NCBI RefSeq assembly: GCF_001553605.1
Contig: NZ_CP014229.1
Span: 1,516,501 to 1,580,500 of the forward strand
From: Desulfovibrio fairfieldensis
Lineage (GTDB): Bacteria > Desulfobacterota > Desulfovibrionia > Desulfovibrionales > Desulfovibrionaceae
Direction: 5' to 3'
DNA: 64,000 nucleotides
The position numbers and the translations under genes were made by a program. Below are positions 52,507 through 59,439 of the stretch, one piece after another. Under the pieces are notes generated by a model. That model made no database searches. It had not been told where the DNA came from and worked only from the letters and a program-made list of their open reading frames with translations. Numbering within the stretch: the stretch's first letter is position 1; the number at the start of each line of letters is the position of its first letter.

Positions 52507-52921
52507 TGTCCCGCAATGCCTCCGCCGTTGTAGCGGCTACCGAATCCAGCAATTCCGTACCGGCCTGCAGGGCGGCCAGATCCCGGCCGGAAAGGCGGCT
52601 CAATTCCTCCACGCTCAAGGGGCCGTCATAGGATTCGCCGCTTTCGCCTTCCAGGCGGGCAATCTGGCGGCGCAGCGCTTCCCGGCCCATGCGCGCCGGG
52701 GACATGACCAGGGAGAGCGCACCGTCCCTGGCGTAGACCAGACGCTCGGCCTCTTCTTGGGCCGCCAGAATGTCACCGGCGTTCAACTGGCGCAGCACGG
52801 CGCGCGCATAGCGGGTCCGGCCCAGATCCAGACCGTCGGTGAGAGGCACGTTGACACGCCCGGTATCGGCCAGGATAGCGCCTTCTACAATCCGGGCGTC
52901 GGCGACAGTAGTTTTGTCCAT
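52427..52921 (-). CDS. Mu gp41-like tail assembly chaperone
   Basis: This 164-residue protein lies between tail tube and tape measure. Family features are the N-terminal V-x-L-x-D-G-L-x-L-G-R-T segment, A-R-A-V-L-R-Q-L-N-A-G-D near 42, and L-S-R-L-S-G-R-D-L near 110. The last 30 residues in the zero frame are Asp/Gly/Ala-rich and low in information, which fits a region whose alternative frame is the functional one. GGGAGGG precedes ATG 52921. Confidence 0.82.
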   Translation of the reverse strand: MDKTTVADARIVEGAILADTGRVNVPLTDGLDLGRTRYARAVLRQLNAGDILAAQEEAERLVYARDGALSLVMSPARMGREALRRQIARLEGESGESYDGPLSVEELSRLSGRDLAALQAGTELLDSVAATTAEALRDRGRSAAGGGDDAAAGDDGSPQNRNAV

Positions 52922-52931
52922 AGTCCCTCCC

Positions 52932-53285
52932 TTACAATCGTTCGCAGCTCATGCCGCTGAATTTGACGGCAATAGTGCCGTCCTTGGCTTCCAGCTTGCC
53001 GGGCTCCAGCACAAAGGCGTTGCGCAGTACATAGCGGTCGCCGGTATCGGTTTCAAACAATACGGTGGCGTCGATGATTTTGTTGATGGCCGTTACGTCC
53101 GTGTCCTTGGTATGGTAGGCCTTGCACTCCAATTCCGGGGGTACGGTCTCCTCGGTGTAGCCGTGGACCTTGCCGCCCCCGGCCTTGGCCTCGCGCTTGA
53201 CGCCGCCCACGTCCAGGCTGGCTCCATCCTCACAGCGCCATTCCTGGCCGTCCACTCGGATAATGGCTTTTCCGGTCAGTTGCAT
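52932..53285 (-). CDS. Mu gpM-like tail tube protein
   Basis: This 117-residue protein lies directly after the sheath and forms the inner tube of a contractile tail. It is beta-rich, with the family's G-K-A-I-I-R-V-D-G start, a central V-P-P-E-L-E-C-K segment, and G-T-I-A-V-K-F near the end. GGAGGAA is well spaced before ATG 53285. Size and position match Mu M. Confidence 0.86.
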   Translation of the reverse strand: MQLTGKAIIRVDGQEWRCEDGASLDVGGVKREAKAGGGKVHGYTEETVPPELECKAYHTKDTDVTAINKIIDATVLFETDTGDRYVLRNAFVLEPGKLEAKDGTIAVKFSGMSCERL

Positions 53286-53294
53286 TGATTCCTC

Positions 53295-54770
53295 CTACAA
53301 AATGAAACGGGTCTGCATGGCGAAAACGCGGAACTGGTTGACCAGATCCGGCGGAGCCAGCACATCCAGACGATTACGGTCATCCTTGTTGCGCTCCACA
53401 ATCAGGCCAGACTTGAAGGCTTCCAGATTTTCCAAGAGGCCTTTTTCTTCCATTTCGCCGAGCAGGGCGATGAGTTCCGCACGGATGACCGAGGGTGTCA
53501 CAATGGCCTGACCCGGCCCATAGCGCGTGCCGTCGTCAGCCAGCTTATGGCGGGAATACTTCTGGAGGATACGGCTGCGCACGGCGTAGCGCCAATAGCC
53601 CAGAGTGGCCGGGGTCTGCACGTCCAGGTAGGAGGGATCGGCCATGCCCCAGGAATTTTTCTGGTACATGGTCACTTCGCGTTCGATCTGCACGGTGTCG
53701 TCGCTGGCTACCATGAACGTGGCCATGCCGTCATAGAGCAGGATGTTGCGCTCTTCCATGTTCCAGCGGTCCTCGCGGCGCGGGGTTTTGAGGCCGGTCA
53801 GTTCCAGGGTCTGCAGGGGGCGGGCCGGATCGTCGGCCAGGGACGTGGCCGCGCGCATGGCATAGGCCGCCGCCGCGTCCCACGGACTGGAAGGCATGGC
53901 CCCGATGGCCAGAACGGAGACAAGCTCGGAATTACCGGCGTTACCGTAGGCCGAGGCCTCGGCCAGCGTGCCCCGGAACGCCCCGAACACCTGACATTCC
54001 TGCTGGCGCAGGGGGCCGAACTGCGCGTCCAGCCACTCCTCCAGGATATCGCGCTCGGCCTTGCGGAGATACGGGCAGGACATGGCCTTCCACCAGGTAT
54101 CGCCCAAGGCGGCCACAATGGCGGCCATGTCCGGGTCACCCGCGCCGCCGGACATGGAGCCGCAGGCCACGCGCAGGCCCTGGGGCAGAGCGTCGTCCGT
54201 GCCGTAATTGATCTGCAAGTCGATATCGTTGCCCGTGGCTCCTTTCCAGCGGCAGGTCAGCTTGATCACGCCGAGCTGATCCTCAGCCGTTGAGGCGGTC
54301 ACGGGCAGCTCACCATTTTCATTGATGGTGGCGGCCAAGCGCGCGGCCGTGACCGTGAGGGCCTCCCCGGCCTGGGCCAGGGCGCGCACACGCTCGCCGC
54401 CGATATACAGGCTGATGACGCCCGAGGCCGAGCAGGACCCGGAAAGCGTCACATCGCCTCCCGCCGCCACGGCCGCCTCGGGATCGGGCACGGCCAGACC
54501 CCAGGTTTCCAGGATGCCGCCCTGGCGTTTCGCGTAGCGAAACATGGACGCGAGCATGGAGCCCTGGCCCCAGAGTTTCGCCGCCTGATCCGCCGAAGTG
54601 ATCAGCGTGGGCGTGAGCAGCGGGCCTTCACAATCGGCGGCGGCCTGGCCCACGAGCAACAGTCTCCACTCCATGACCGGCGTGCTGGTCAGCGCGCCGG
54701 AATTGTCGAATTCCACATAGCAAAGGGGCACACGGATGGAGGACGGGATCTGGTTGAAAGATACGGCCAT
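53295..54770 (-). CDS. Mu gpL-like tail sheath protein
   Basis: This 491-residue contractile sheath subunit begins V-S-F-N-Q-I-P-S-S-I-R-V-P, the family start. It has the usual duplicated N-terminal domains and a conserved C-terminal domain (R-E-V-T-M-Y-Q-K-N-S-W-G and the Y-L-D-V-Q-T-P-A-T-L-G-Y segment). GGAGGAATAAGG precedes ATG 54770. Length matches Mu L (about 495). Confidence 0.93.
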   Translation of the reverse strand: MAVSFNQIPSSIRVPLCYVEFDNSGALTSTPVMEWRLLLVGQAAADCEGPLLTPTLITSADQAAKLWGQGSMLASMFRYAKRQGGILETWGLAVPDPEAAVAAGGDVTLSGSCSASGVISLYIGGERVRALAQAGEALTVTAARLAATINENGELPVTASTAEDQLGVIKLTCRWKGATGNDIDLQINYGTDDALPQGLRVACGSMSGGAGDPDMAAIVAALGDTWWKAMSCPYLRKAERDILEEWLDAQFGPLRQQECQVFGAFRGTLAEASAYGNAGNSELVSVLAIGAMPSSPWDAAAAYAMRAATSLADDPARPLQTLELTGLKTPRREDRWNMEERNILLYDGMATFMVASDDTVQIEREVTMYQKNSWGMADPSYLDVQTPATLGYWRYAVRSRILQKYSRHKLADDGTRYGPGQAIVTPSVIRAELIALLGEMEEKGLLENLEAFKSGLIVERNKDDRNRLDVLAPPDLVNQFRVFAMQTRFIL

Positions 54771-54773
54771 GCC

Positions 54774-55040
54774 TTATTCCTCCTTGGCGGCTTGTTTGTT
54801 TCGCGCCCCGCCGGAAGTAGCCGGAGCAGTAGCAACGGCTAAAGCATCGTTGCTGTCTTTATCCATAGCTTCCTTCGTCGCAACGGCTAACGCGTCGCCG
54901 TCCTTGATCCTGCGCAGCCAGAACACGCGATAGGGGCCGAGGGTGACGGCCGCGCCTTCCGGCGGGATGATTTCGCCCGTGGCCGGATTGCGCAGCAGAA
55001 CGCCGTCGCGGGTGGGTTTGACGTACATAGTTTCAGGCAT
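54774..55040 (-). CDS. DUF2635 phage protein
   Basis: A small tail-region protein (88 residues) whose first 50 residues match the DUF2635 pattern: M-Y-V-K-P-T-R-D-G-V-L-L-R-N-P-A-T-G-E near the start, then W-L-R-R-I-K-D-G-D-A. The C-terminal extension contains the direct repeat D-A-L-A-V-A-T twice. The start could be ATG 55046, 55040 or 55028; 55040 has the best GGAGA spacing. Function is unknown; it lies immediately before the sheath as in other Mu-like phages. Confidence 0.75.
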   Translation of the reverse strand: MPETMYVKPTRDGVLLRNPATGEIIPPEGAAVTLGPYRVFWLRRIKDGDALAVATKEAMDKDSNDALAVATAPATSGGARNKQAAKEE

Positions 55041-55590
55041 TTTCATTCTCCGCGCCCGGCGTAGGGCCGGACAGGTTGATTTCAACGGTGGTCGGCCCGT
55101 CGGGCTTTTCCCGCACAAAGCAGCGCAGAAAATCATCCAGCTCCTGGGCCTGAATATTGTTGCTCACATCCGCGGACTGTTTCCAGGTGACGGCCCAGAG
55201 CGCCGTGTGCCCGGCGTCCAGCTCGCCGCTGTACAGGTTTTCCGCGCGCACCGACGCGGGCTTGTCCACATCGCAGCCGAAACGGTTACCTTCCAGGACT
55301 TCCAGCACCGCGCCGACCAGGGAAAGCGCGCCCTCCTCGGCAAGTTCCCCCTGATTGCCCGTGCCGGTCACCACAAAGGCGGCCAGGCTGAACACGGCAT
55401 AGGGCGCGCCGCCTTTACTTTCCAGACCGTCCGCGCCCAGCACGGCCACCCGCACGGCGGGAGAGGCCAGACAGAGGCGCTTCAACTCCGCTTCGTCAAG
55501 GCGGCCGCCCAGCGCGTCCACATCCGTGACGGGCGGCAGTTTTTCTTTAAAATCGGCCACCACGGCCGCGCGCAAGTCTTTAGGATTCAT
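55033..55590 (-). CDS. Mu gp37-like protein (DUF1834)
   Basis: This 185-residue protein has the family's L-P-x-V-T-D-V-x-x-L-G-G segment and central strands V-R-V-A-V-L-G-A-D-G. The C-terminus (P-T-P-G-A-E-N-E-N-A) is flexible and runs into the next start. ATG 55590 overlaps the preceding stop (ATGA). It probably acts at the head-tail junction or tail terminator level; the family lacks a defined function. Confidence 0.8.
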   Translation of the reverse strand: MNPKDLRAAVVADFKEKLPPVTDVDALGGRLDEAELKRLCLASPAVRVAVLGADGLESKGGAPYAVFSLAAFVVTGTGNQGELAEEGALSLVGAVLEVLEGNRFGCDVDKPASVRAENLYSGELDAGHTALWAVTWKQSADVSNNIQAQELDDFLRCFVREKPDGPTTVEINLSGPTPGAENENA

Positions 55591-56117
55591 ATATTCACCA
55601 ACTTTTTGAGCCAGCGCTCGGTCAGATCCGATATCTCCGCTTCATCCTGGACGGAGAGCCCCAGGAAGGGGCGGGCCTGGATTTCGCCGCCCGGATGATT
55701 GACCCGGCGGCGCGGTCCCACGCCGGGGACCATCAGGGCTTTTTTGTTGCGCGGTTCGATAACGTGTGGCGGGATCACGGCCCCGAACTGGTGGGCGTCC
55801 GCGTATTCCACGTTGGTGCCCACTTCCACGGACGTGGCGTCCACCAGGGGGGCGGCATCCGCGATGGAATCCCGCAGACGGCCCGTCAGGATCAGGGTCT
55901 GGCCGCCGAACAGCAGCACTCGCTGGGATTTGGGCCAAGTGGAACCGTCCGGGGCTTTGCTCTGCTGGAAACGGAGTGTAGTGCTTTCCCGCAGGCTACC
56001 GCCGATATCCCGCAGCAGCGGTTTATAATCCGCACGGCGCAAGGCCCGCTCCAGGCGGGAGGCCATGCGTTGCAACTCCGCGTCTTCGTATTTCAGGGTC
56101 AGGGTCGCGCCGGACAT
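55587..56117 (-). CDS. Mu gpG-like virion morphogenesis protein (tail completion)
   Basis: This 176-residue protein resembles the Mu G/P2 S family: the R-D-I-G-G-S-L-R-E-S-T segment near 40, W-P-K-S near 60, the L-I-L-T-G-R-L-R-D-S-I segment near 75, and Y-A-D-A-H-Q-F-G near 105. In Mu, G lies beside F; here it sits between gp36 and gp37, a rearranged position. TAATG overlap with gp36 implies coupling. Confidence 0.85.
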   Translation of the reverse strand: MSGATLTLKYEDAELQRMASRLERALRRADYKPLLRDIGGSLRESTTLRFQQSKAPDGSTWPKSQRVLLFGGQTLILTGRLRDSIADAAPLVDATSVEVGTNVEYADAHQFGAVIPPHVIEPRNKKALMVPGVGPRRRVNHPGGEIQARPFLGLSVQDEAEISDLTERWLKKLVNI

Positions 56118-56533
56118 TACAGCTCATCCAGTTTCTGGCGAAAATCCGAGGCCGGAAAACTATAAGCCATGCCGCCGGAGCCTTGGGCCGGAGCCGGGGG
56201 CGTGTCCGCCCCCAGGCTCACATCGCCCGCCGCGATGGACTGCAGGAGCGCCCGCGCCTCCCGGCCGCGCCGCTCATAGAGCGACGCCTCGGAAGAGCCG
56301 TTGCGCGGCAGGGCCGCCACGGCCAGATCAACGCAGACGCGCCGCAAGACGCTGGGGGCCGGGCTGACGGGCACGGCGTAGCGGGCGGAGAGGGTGATGT
56401 CTATCTCGCTGGAGGCTTCCTCCAGAGCGCGGGTTACGGCGGCCTCGTCCAGATCCCCGGCCTCGGTCTTCCCGGCCAGGGCAAACAGCTCTTTGCCGTA
56501 ACGGTTTCTGACGTCCTCTACAGTGGCGTACAT
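56117..56533 (-). CDS. Mu gp36-like protein (DUF1320)
   Basis: This 138-residue head-tail connector-region protein starts M-Y-A-T-V-E-D-V-R-N-R-Y-G, the DUF1320 signature, and continues with A-S-S-E-I-D-I-T-L-S-A-R-Y near 45. It is helical, with no membrane segment. It is preceded by the major capsid gene and overlaps the G-like gene by one base. Function is by position only. Confidence 0.85.
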   Translation of the reverse strand: MYATVEDVRNRYGKELFALAGKTEAGDLDEAAVTRALEEASSEIDITLSARYAVPVSPAPSVLRRVCVDLAVAALPRNGSSEASLYERRGREARALLQSIAAGDVSLGADTPPAPAQGSGGMAYSFPASDFRQKLDEL

Positions 56534-56544
56534 GCTCGGCCCCG

Positions 56545-57483
56545 CTATGCCGCGATCACGTTCTGGATCAGGCAGCCCGCGTCCTTGGCCAGCACCAGCT
56601 CCTTGAGGCTTTCACCGGCGCGCACGCGCACGCCGCCGCGTAGGCCGATATTGCCGTCCGGCGTGGCCCCGGCGATCTGGGTGCCGTAAGGCACGGTGAC
56701 GCCCCAGGTCACGCCGCGCTGTTCCGTGGCCGCCAGGTCGCGGTAGTGAAACGCCATGTGCGGTCCCCAGACGCGCTCCAGGGTGGGCTCCTTGCCCTTG
56801 GGCGCGCGGGAGACGCGGGCCGGGCCGATCAGCAGACTTTGGAGCTCAAAGTGGGCCGTAAATTCCTCGGGCGTGACTTTGGTGCTGCCGAGGCTCCCCT
56901 TGATGGCTTTGACCAGTTTGGCGTTGCGGGAGAGCTTGCTCCAGACCAGCCGGGACATGATGCCGATGTTCGGACGGACCAGCGGGGTTTCCAGCATGTC
57001 GAAAATCAGGCCTTCGGCGTCGGTCTCGTCATTGTCCACGCCCGAGTCCGCAGCCAATTTTTTGGTATTGGCCGCCGCGTAGTTGGCCGTATTCTGGGCC
57101 AGCGCGGCCACGCGGCATTCCCGGTCCAGACGCAGCAGGCCCATAATGTATTCCGTGGACTCGCCCGTGACGTTGCGGCCGTCCTTCGCGCCCTGGTCGA
57201 CATCATCTTGGGGAATGGGATCTTCCAGACCGTAATCCTCCACGGCGGCGGTTTCTTCGCGGCTGGCCCAGCTCACTTCATTGGGGCGGCCCTTGCGGCC
57301 CACGCGGGTGTCCGGCCGGGCATAGGATTCCAGGCCGTAGACCTGATACTTGAACTCGCGCTTGCCCACGGCTTTGACGCGGGGCAGGACCAGGTCGGCA
57401 ATGAAGTCCGACGGCTGCTGCATGTGAGCAATGGCAATGGCCGTCAGTTCCGGCTGGGTGACAAAAGGTGTGGTTCCGGCCAT
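56545..57483 (-). CDS. Major capsid protein (Mu gpT-like position)
   Basis: This 312-residue protein lies after the protease/scaffold and decoration genes, as T does in Mu. It begins T-P-F-V-T-Q-P-E-L-T-A-I-A-I, has an F-I-A-D-L-V-L-P-R-V segment typical of major capsid proteins of this group, and a central beta-rich body. GGAG precedes ATG 57483. The call rests on the N-terminal pattern, size and gene order. Confidence 0.83.
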   Translation of the reverse strand: MAGTTPFVTQPELTAIAIAHMQQPSDFIADLVLPRVKAVGKREFKYQVYGLESYARPDTRVGRKGRPNEVSWASREETAAVEDYGLEDPIPQDDVDQGAKDGRNVTGESTEYIMGLLRLDRECRVAALAQNTANYAAANTKKLAADSGVDNDETDAEGLIFDMLETPLVRPNIGIMSRLVWSKLSRNAKLVKAIKGSLGSTKVTPEEFTAHFELQSLLIGPARVSRAPKGKEPTLERVWGPHMAFHYRDLAATEQRGVTWGVTVPYGTQIAGATPDGNIGLRGGVRVRAGESLKELVLAKDAGCLIQNVIAA

Positions 57484-57486
57484 GAT

Positions 57487-57888
57487 TTAAGCTCCTTCAG
57501 GCGGGGTAACGGGCTCGGCGGCCAGTGCCAGCGTGCCCGGCGCGAACTGATAGTCGATGATTTCACCGCTGCTCTGGGCAGCGGTCAGGGCAAAACCGAT
57601 AATACGTTGACCGCTTTCCGTGGCCTTGACGGCCCGGCCCTCGGCGTCGCTGGTCAGGGGATCGCCACAGGCCACGGCGGCCCCGGCCTCTACTTCCGGC
57701 AGATCGGACATGGCCACGTCGGCCCGGCCGTTGGGCTGTTTGCCCAGCTCGTCCGTGGTGCCGATCAGGGCATCCGTGGGGGCGGCGGCCTGGGCGATCA
57801 TCCCGGCCGTGGCGGCATGAGCGGCAATCCGGTAGGGGGACAGATCGCCGGAAACATCGTAGGTTTTAAAAAGGCGGGTAACGGGCAT
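57487..57888 (-). CDS. Small capsid-associated protein (decoration-type, DUF2190-like)
   Basis: This 133-residue beta-rich protein lies between protease/scaffold and major capsid. The E-A-G-A-A-V-A-C-G-D-P-L-T-S-D-A-E-G-R-A-V segment and the G-Q-R-I-I-G-F-A-L segment are typical of head-decoration or cement proteins. AAAGGAG precedes ATG 57888, 3 nt after the upstream stop. Its structural role is inferred. Confidence 0.7.
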   Translation of the reverse strand: MPVTRLFKTYDVSGDLSPYRIAAHAATAGMIAQAAAPTDALIGTTDELGKQPNGRADVAMSDLPEVEAGAAVACGDPLTSDAEGRAVKATESGQRIIGFALTAAQSSGEIIDYQFAPGTLALAAEPVTPPEGA

Positions 57889-57891
57889 GAC

Positions 57892-58404
57892 TTACTCCTT
57901 TGCCCTGGCGGCACCGGCTTTGACGGCATCCAGGGCCTCGGTGACACTGACCACAATGCCTTTTTGCCGCATATCTTCCTGGTAACAGAGCGCCTGCCGC
58001 GCGGCTTCCTGAGGGGTCAGGCCGTCCACGCCGTCGTGGGCGTCTTTGCTGACCTCGGCAAAGCTCACTTGTTGGGGCAGGCGAGCGAGGAATGCGGCCA
58101 TAAAGGCGGCGGGCGAGGCGGAAACGGTTTTGTCGCCTTCCGCGAACTCGAAAATCCGCTCTTCTTCCAGTCCGGCCATAAAGTCCGCAAGACCCACGGA
58201 CTGCGCCGGAGTAATGCGCCCCTCGGCCACTGTGTTGTCCACTACGGCCCGCGCACGGGCGCGGCGGGCATCGGCCGCCAGGGCCGCAACCTGCTTTTCC
58301 AGTTCCGCCGCGCGGGCCTGGGATTCGGCAAAAGCCGGGTCAACGGCGGGCGGCTTATTCCCTTCCGCGTCGGGGGCGGTCGGGGTGGTATTGGATTTGG
58401 GCAT
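57892..58404 (-). CDS. Internal in-frame scaffold product (Mu gpZ-like)
   Basis: Inside the protease gene, ATG 58404 is preceded by AAAGGAGGA at ideal spacing, a stronger ribosome-binding site than many real starts here. It would yield a 170-residue scaffold identical to the C-terminus of the longer protein, as with Mu I and Z. Confidence 0.65.
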   Translation of the reverse strand: MPKSNTTPTAPDAEGNKPPAVDPAFAESQARAAELEKQVAALAADARRARARAVVDNTVAEGRITPAQSVGLADFMAGLEEERIFEFAEGDKTVSASPAAFMAAFLARLPQQVSFAEVSKDAHDGVDGLTPQEAARQALCYQEDMRQKGIVVSVTEALDAVKAGAARAKE

Positions 58405-59073
58405 ATCTTCCTCCTTTTTTTCGGACTCCGTAAAAGCCGGGATGTCGGCGGTTTTGGCCGCCTCGGCGGCCGTATCCTCTTGCAGCCAGTCCATAGTCCA
58501 GGACGGGATGGCCTTGTCGGCGGCTTCCTGGCCGTCTTTGTCGATGATGTAATCCCGCATCCCACGAAACAGACCCGCCATGCGTTTCAGCAGCGCTGCG
58601 ATGCCGCCGCCTTCCGCGAATTCCACGGTCACACAGCCCTCTCCCGTGTCGCCCTCGGCGAACTGGACCGGGGCAAGCCCTTTGACCGCCGGGGGCTGCG
58701 CGCCCAAAAAACCCACATGGCGCAGATAGTAGACGCCGGGCTTGGGGTTGTGGGGTGAGTCCGGGGCGTAGAAGGATGCGGAAACCTTTTTGTAGCGGCC
58801 GGAGCGCACCTCTTCGGCAAAGGCCGGTTCGAGCTGGCGCGGCGCGGCAAAAAGTCCGCCGGGGCCAGCCGTGAGTCCGGCCACCCAGCCGTAAGCCGGG
58901 GCGTCGGCCGCCGGATGGCCGATAACCAGCGGGGCTTCATGCAGGGCTGGATTGTAGGCGGCCGCCGTGGCGGCAAGGTCCGCTTCGCCGAAGTCGAGAC
59001 TTTGCCCCTGCATGGCCGTGTGGCGGCCGGGGCGGAATATATGTATGGGGGCGGGTTGCTGTGCCTTGGGCAT
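57892..59073 (-). CDS. Mu gpI-like prohead protease with fused scaffold
   Basis: This 393-residue protein has an N-terminal protease region (about 1-190) starting I-H-I-F-R-P-G-R-H-T and containing P-L-V-I-G-H-P near residue 50. A helical, charge-rich scaffold-like region (about 225-393) has coiled-coil A-A-E-L-E-K-Q-V-A-A-L. AGGAGGT precedes ATG 59073; the frame open beyond is leader. It is the first gene of the capsid block and lies just past the bipartite motif at 59112. In Mu, I is a self-cleaving maturation protease. Confidence 0.83.
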   Translation of the reverse strand: MPKAQQPAPIHIFRPGRHTAMQGQSLDFGEADLAATAAAYNPALHEAPLVIGHPAADAPAYGWVAGLTAGPGGLFAAPRQLEPAFAEEVRSGRYKKVSASFYAPDSPHNPKPGVYYLRHVGFLGAQPPAVKGLAPVQFAEGDTGEGCVTVEFAEGGGIAALLKRMAGLFRGMRDYIIDKDGQEAADKAIPSWTMDWLQEDTAAEAAKTADIPAFTESEKKEEDMPKSNTTPTAPDAEGNKPPAVDPAFAESQARAAELEKQVAALAADARRARARAVVDNTVAEGRITPAQSVGLADFMAGLEEERIFEFAEGDKTVSASPAAFMAAFLARLPQQVSFAEVSKDAHDGVDGLTPQEAARQALCYQEDMRQKGIVVSVTEALDAVKAGAARAKE

Positions 59074-59111
59074 AATGACCTCCTGAAGGTCAGCATGCCC
59101 AAGATACGAAG

Positions 59112-59134
59112 GAGAATCTTTTGGGGATTCCCAC
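59112..59134 (-). promoter_or_regulatory. Bipartite late-gene motif, copy 2 (upstream of protease/scaffold)
   Basis: Read leftward it is GTGG then GAATCCCCAAAAGATTC then TC, followed 12 nt later by GGCATG, matching 46917-46939. It sits 39 nt before the gene I homologue, where Mu has the C-activated promoter PI. Confidence 0.55.
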
Positions 59135-59165
59135 AAAAACAAAAACCCCGGCGCAGGGCCGGGGC
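59134..59165 (-). terminator. Terminator between F-like head gene and protease/scaffold
   Basis: On the minus strand CCCCGG / CCGGGG (59164-59146) is followed by TTTTTGTTTTTG. It would end leftward transcripts from the packaging genes just before the bipartite motif restarts transcription. Confidence 0.75.
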
Positions 59166-59327
59166 TGTGAGGTAAATATGGTGGATAGGGGATGTGGCGT
59201 CAATGCCTGGTTTTATTCATGCATGGGCATGTGTTTACGCGCGTTTATAAACGGGTCAGGGGCGGCGTAATGGAGCCGGGGCGGGCAAGCCTTTGTCCGA
59301 ACTCATTCAGGCCCGCAGAAGGCAAAT

Positions 59328-59355
59328 TTGACATTTTCCGCCGAAGGGCTATCCT
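59328..59355 (+). promoter_or_regulatory. Sigma-70 type promoter, rightward, antisense to the phage operon
   Basis: TTGACA (59328-59333), 16-nt spacer, TATCCT (59350-59355). The -35 is perfect. It points against all neighbouring genes. Confidence 0.5.
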
Positions 59356-59361
59356 GATTTT

Positions 59362-59439
59362 AAGGCTGTGTATCAGCTCAGAATCCCCCCCGCAGGGGGA
59401 ACTCCCCTCCACCGAAAGGCCGGAGGGGTTTTATTTTTT
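59362..59439 (+). ncRNA. Candidate small RNA of about 75 nt in the prophage
   Basis: Between the rightward promoter and a rightward terminator (stem CCCCTCC 59404-59410 / GGAGGGG 59422-59428, inner CC-GAAA-GG, then TTTTATTTTTT) lies a possible RNA with a second hairpin of C and G runs around 59385-59400. Its 3' end is antisense to the last codons of the F-like gene. The rest of the 265-nt gap (59166-59430) holds no gene that I can support. Confidence 0.45.

Noticed and set aside
56746..58758. 670-codon rightward open frame
   Set aside because: Antisense to the capsid, decoration and protease genes, all of which match Mu homologues.
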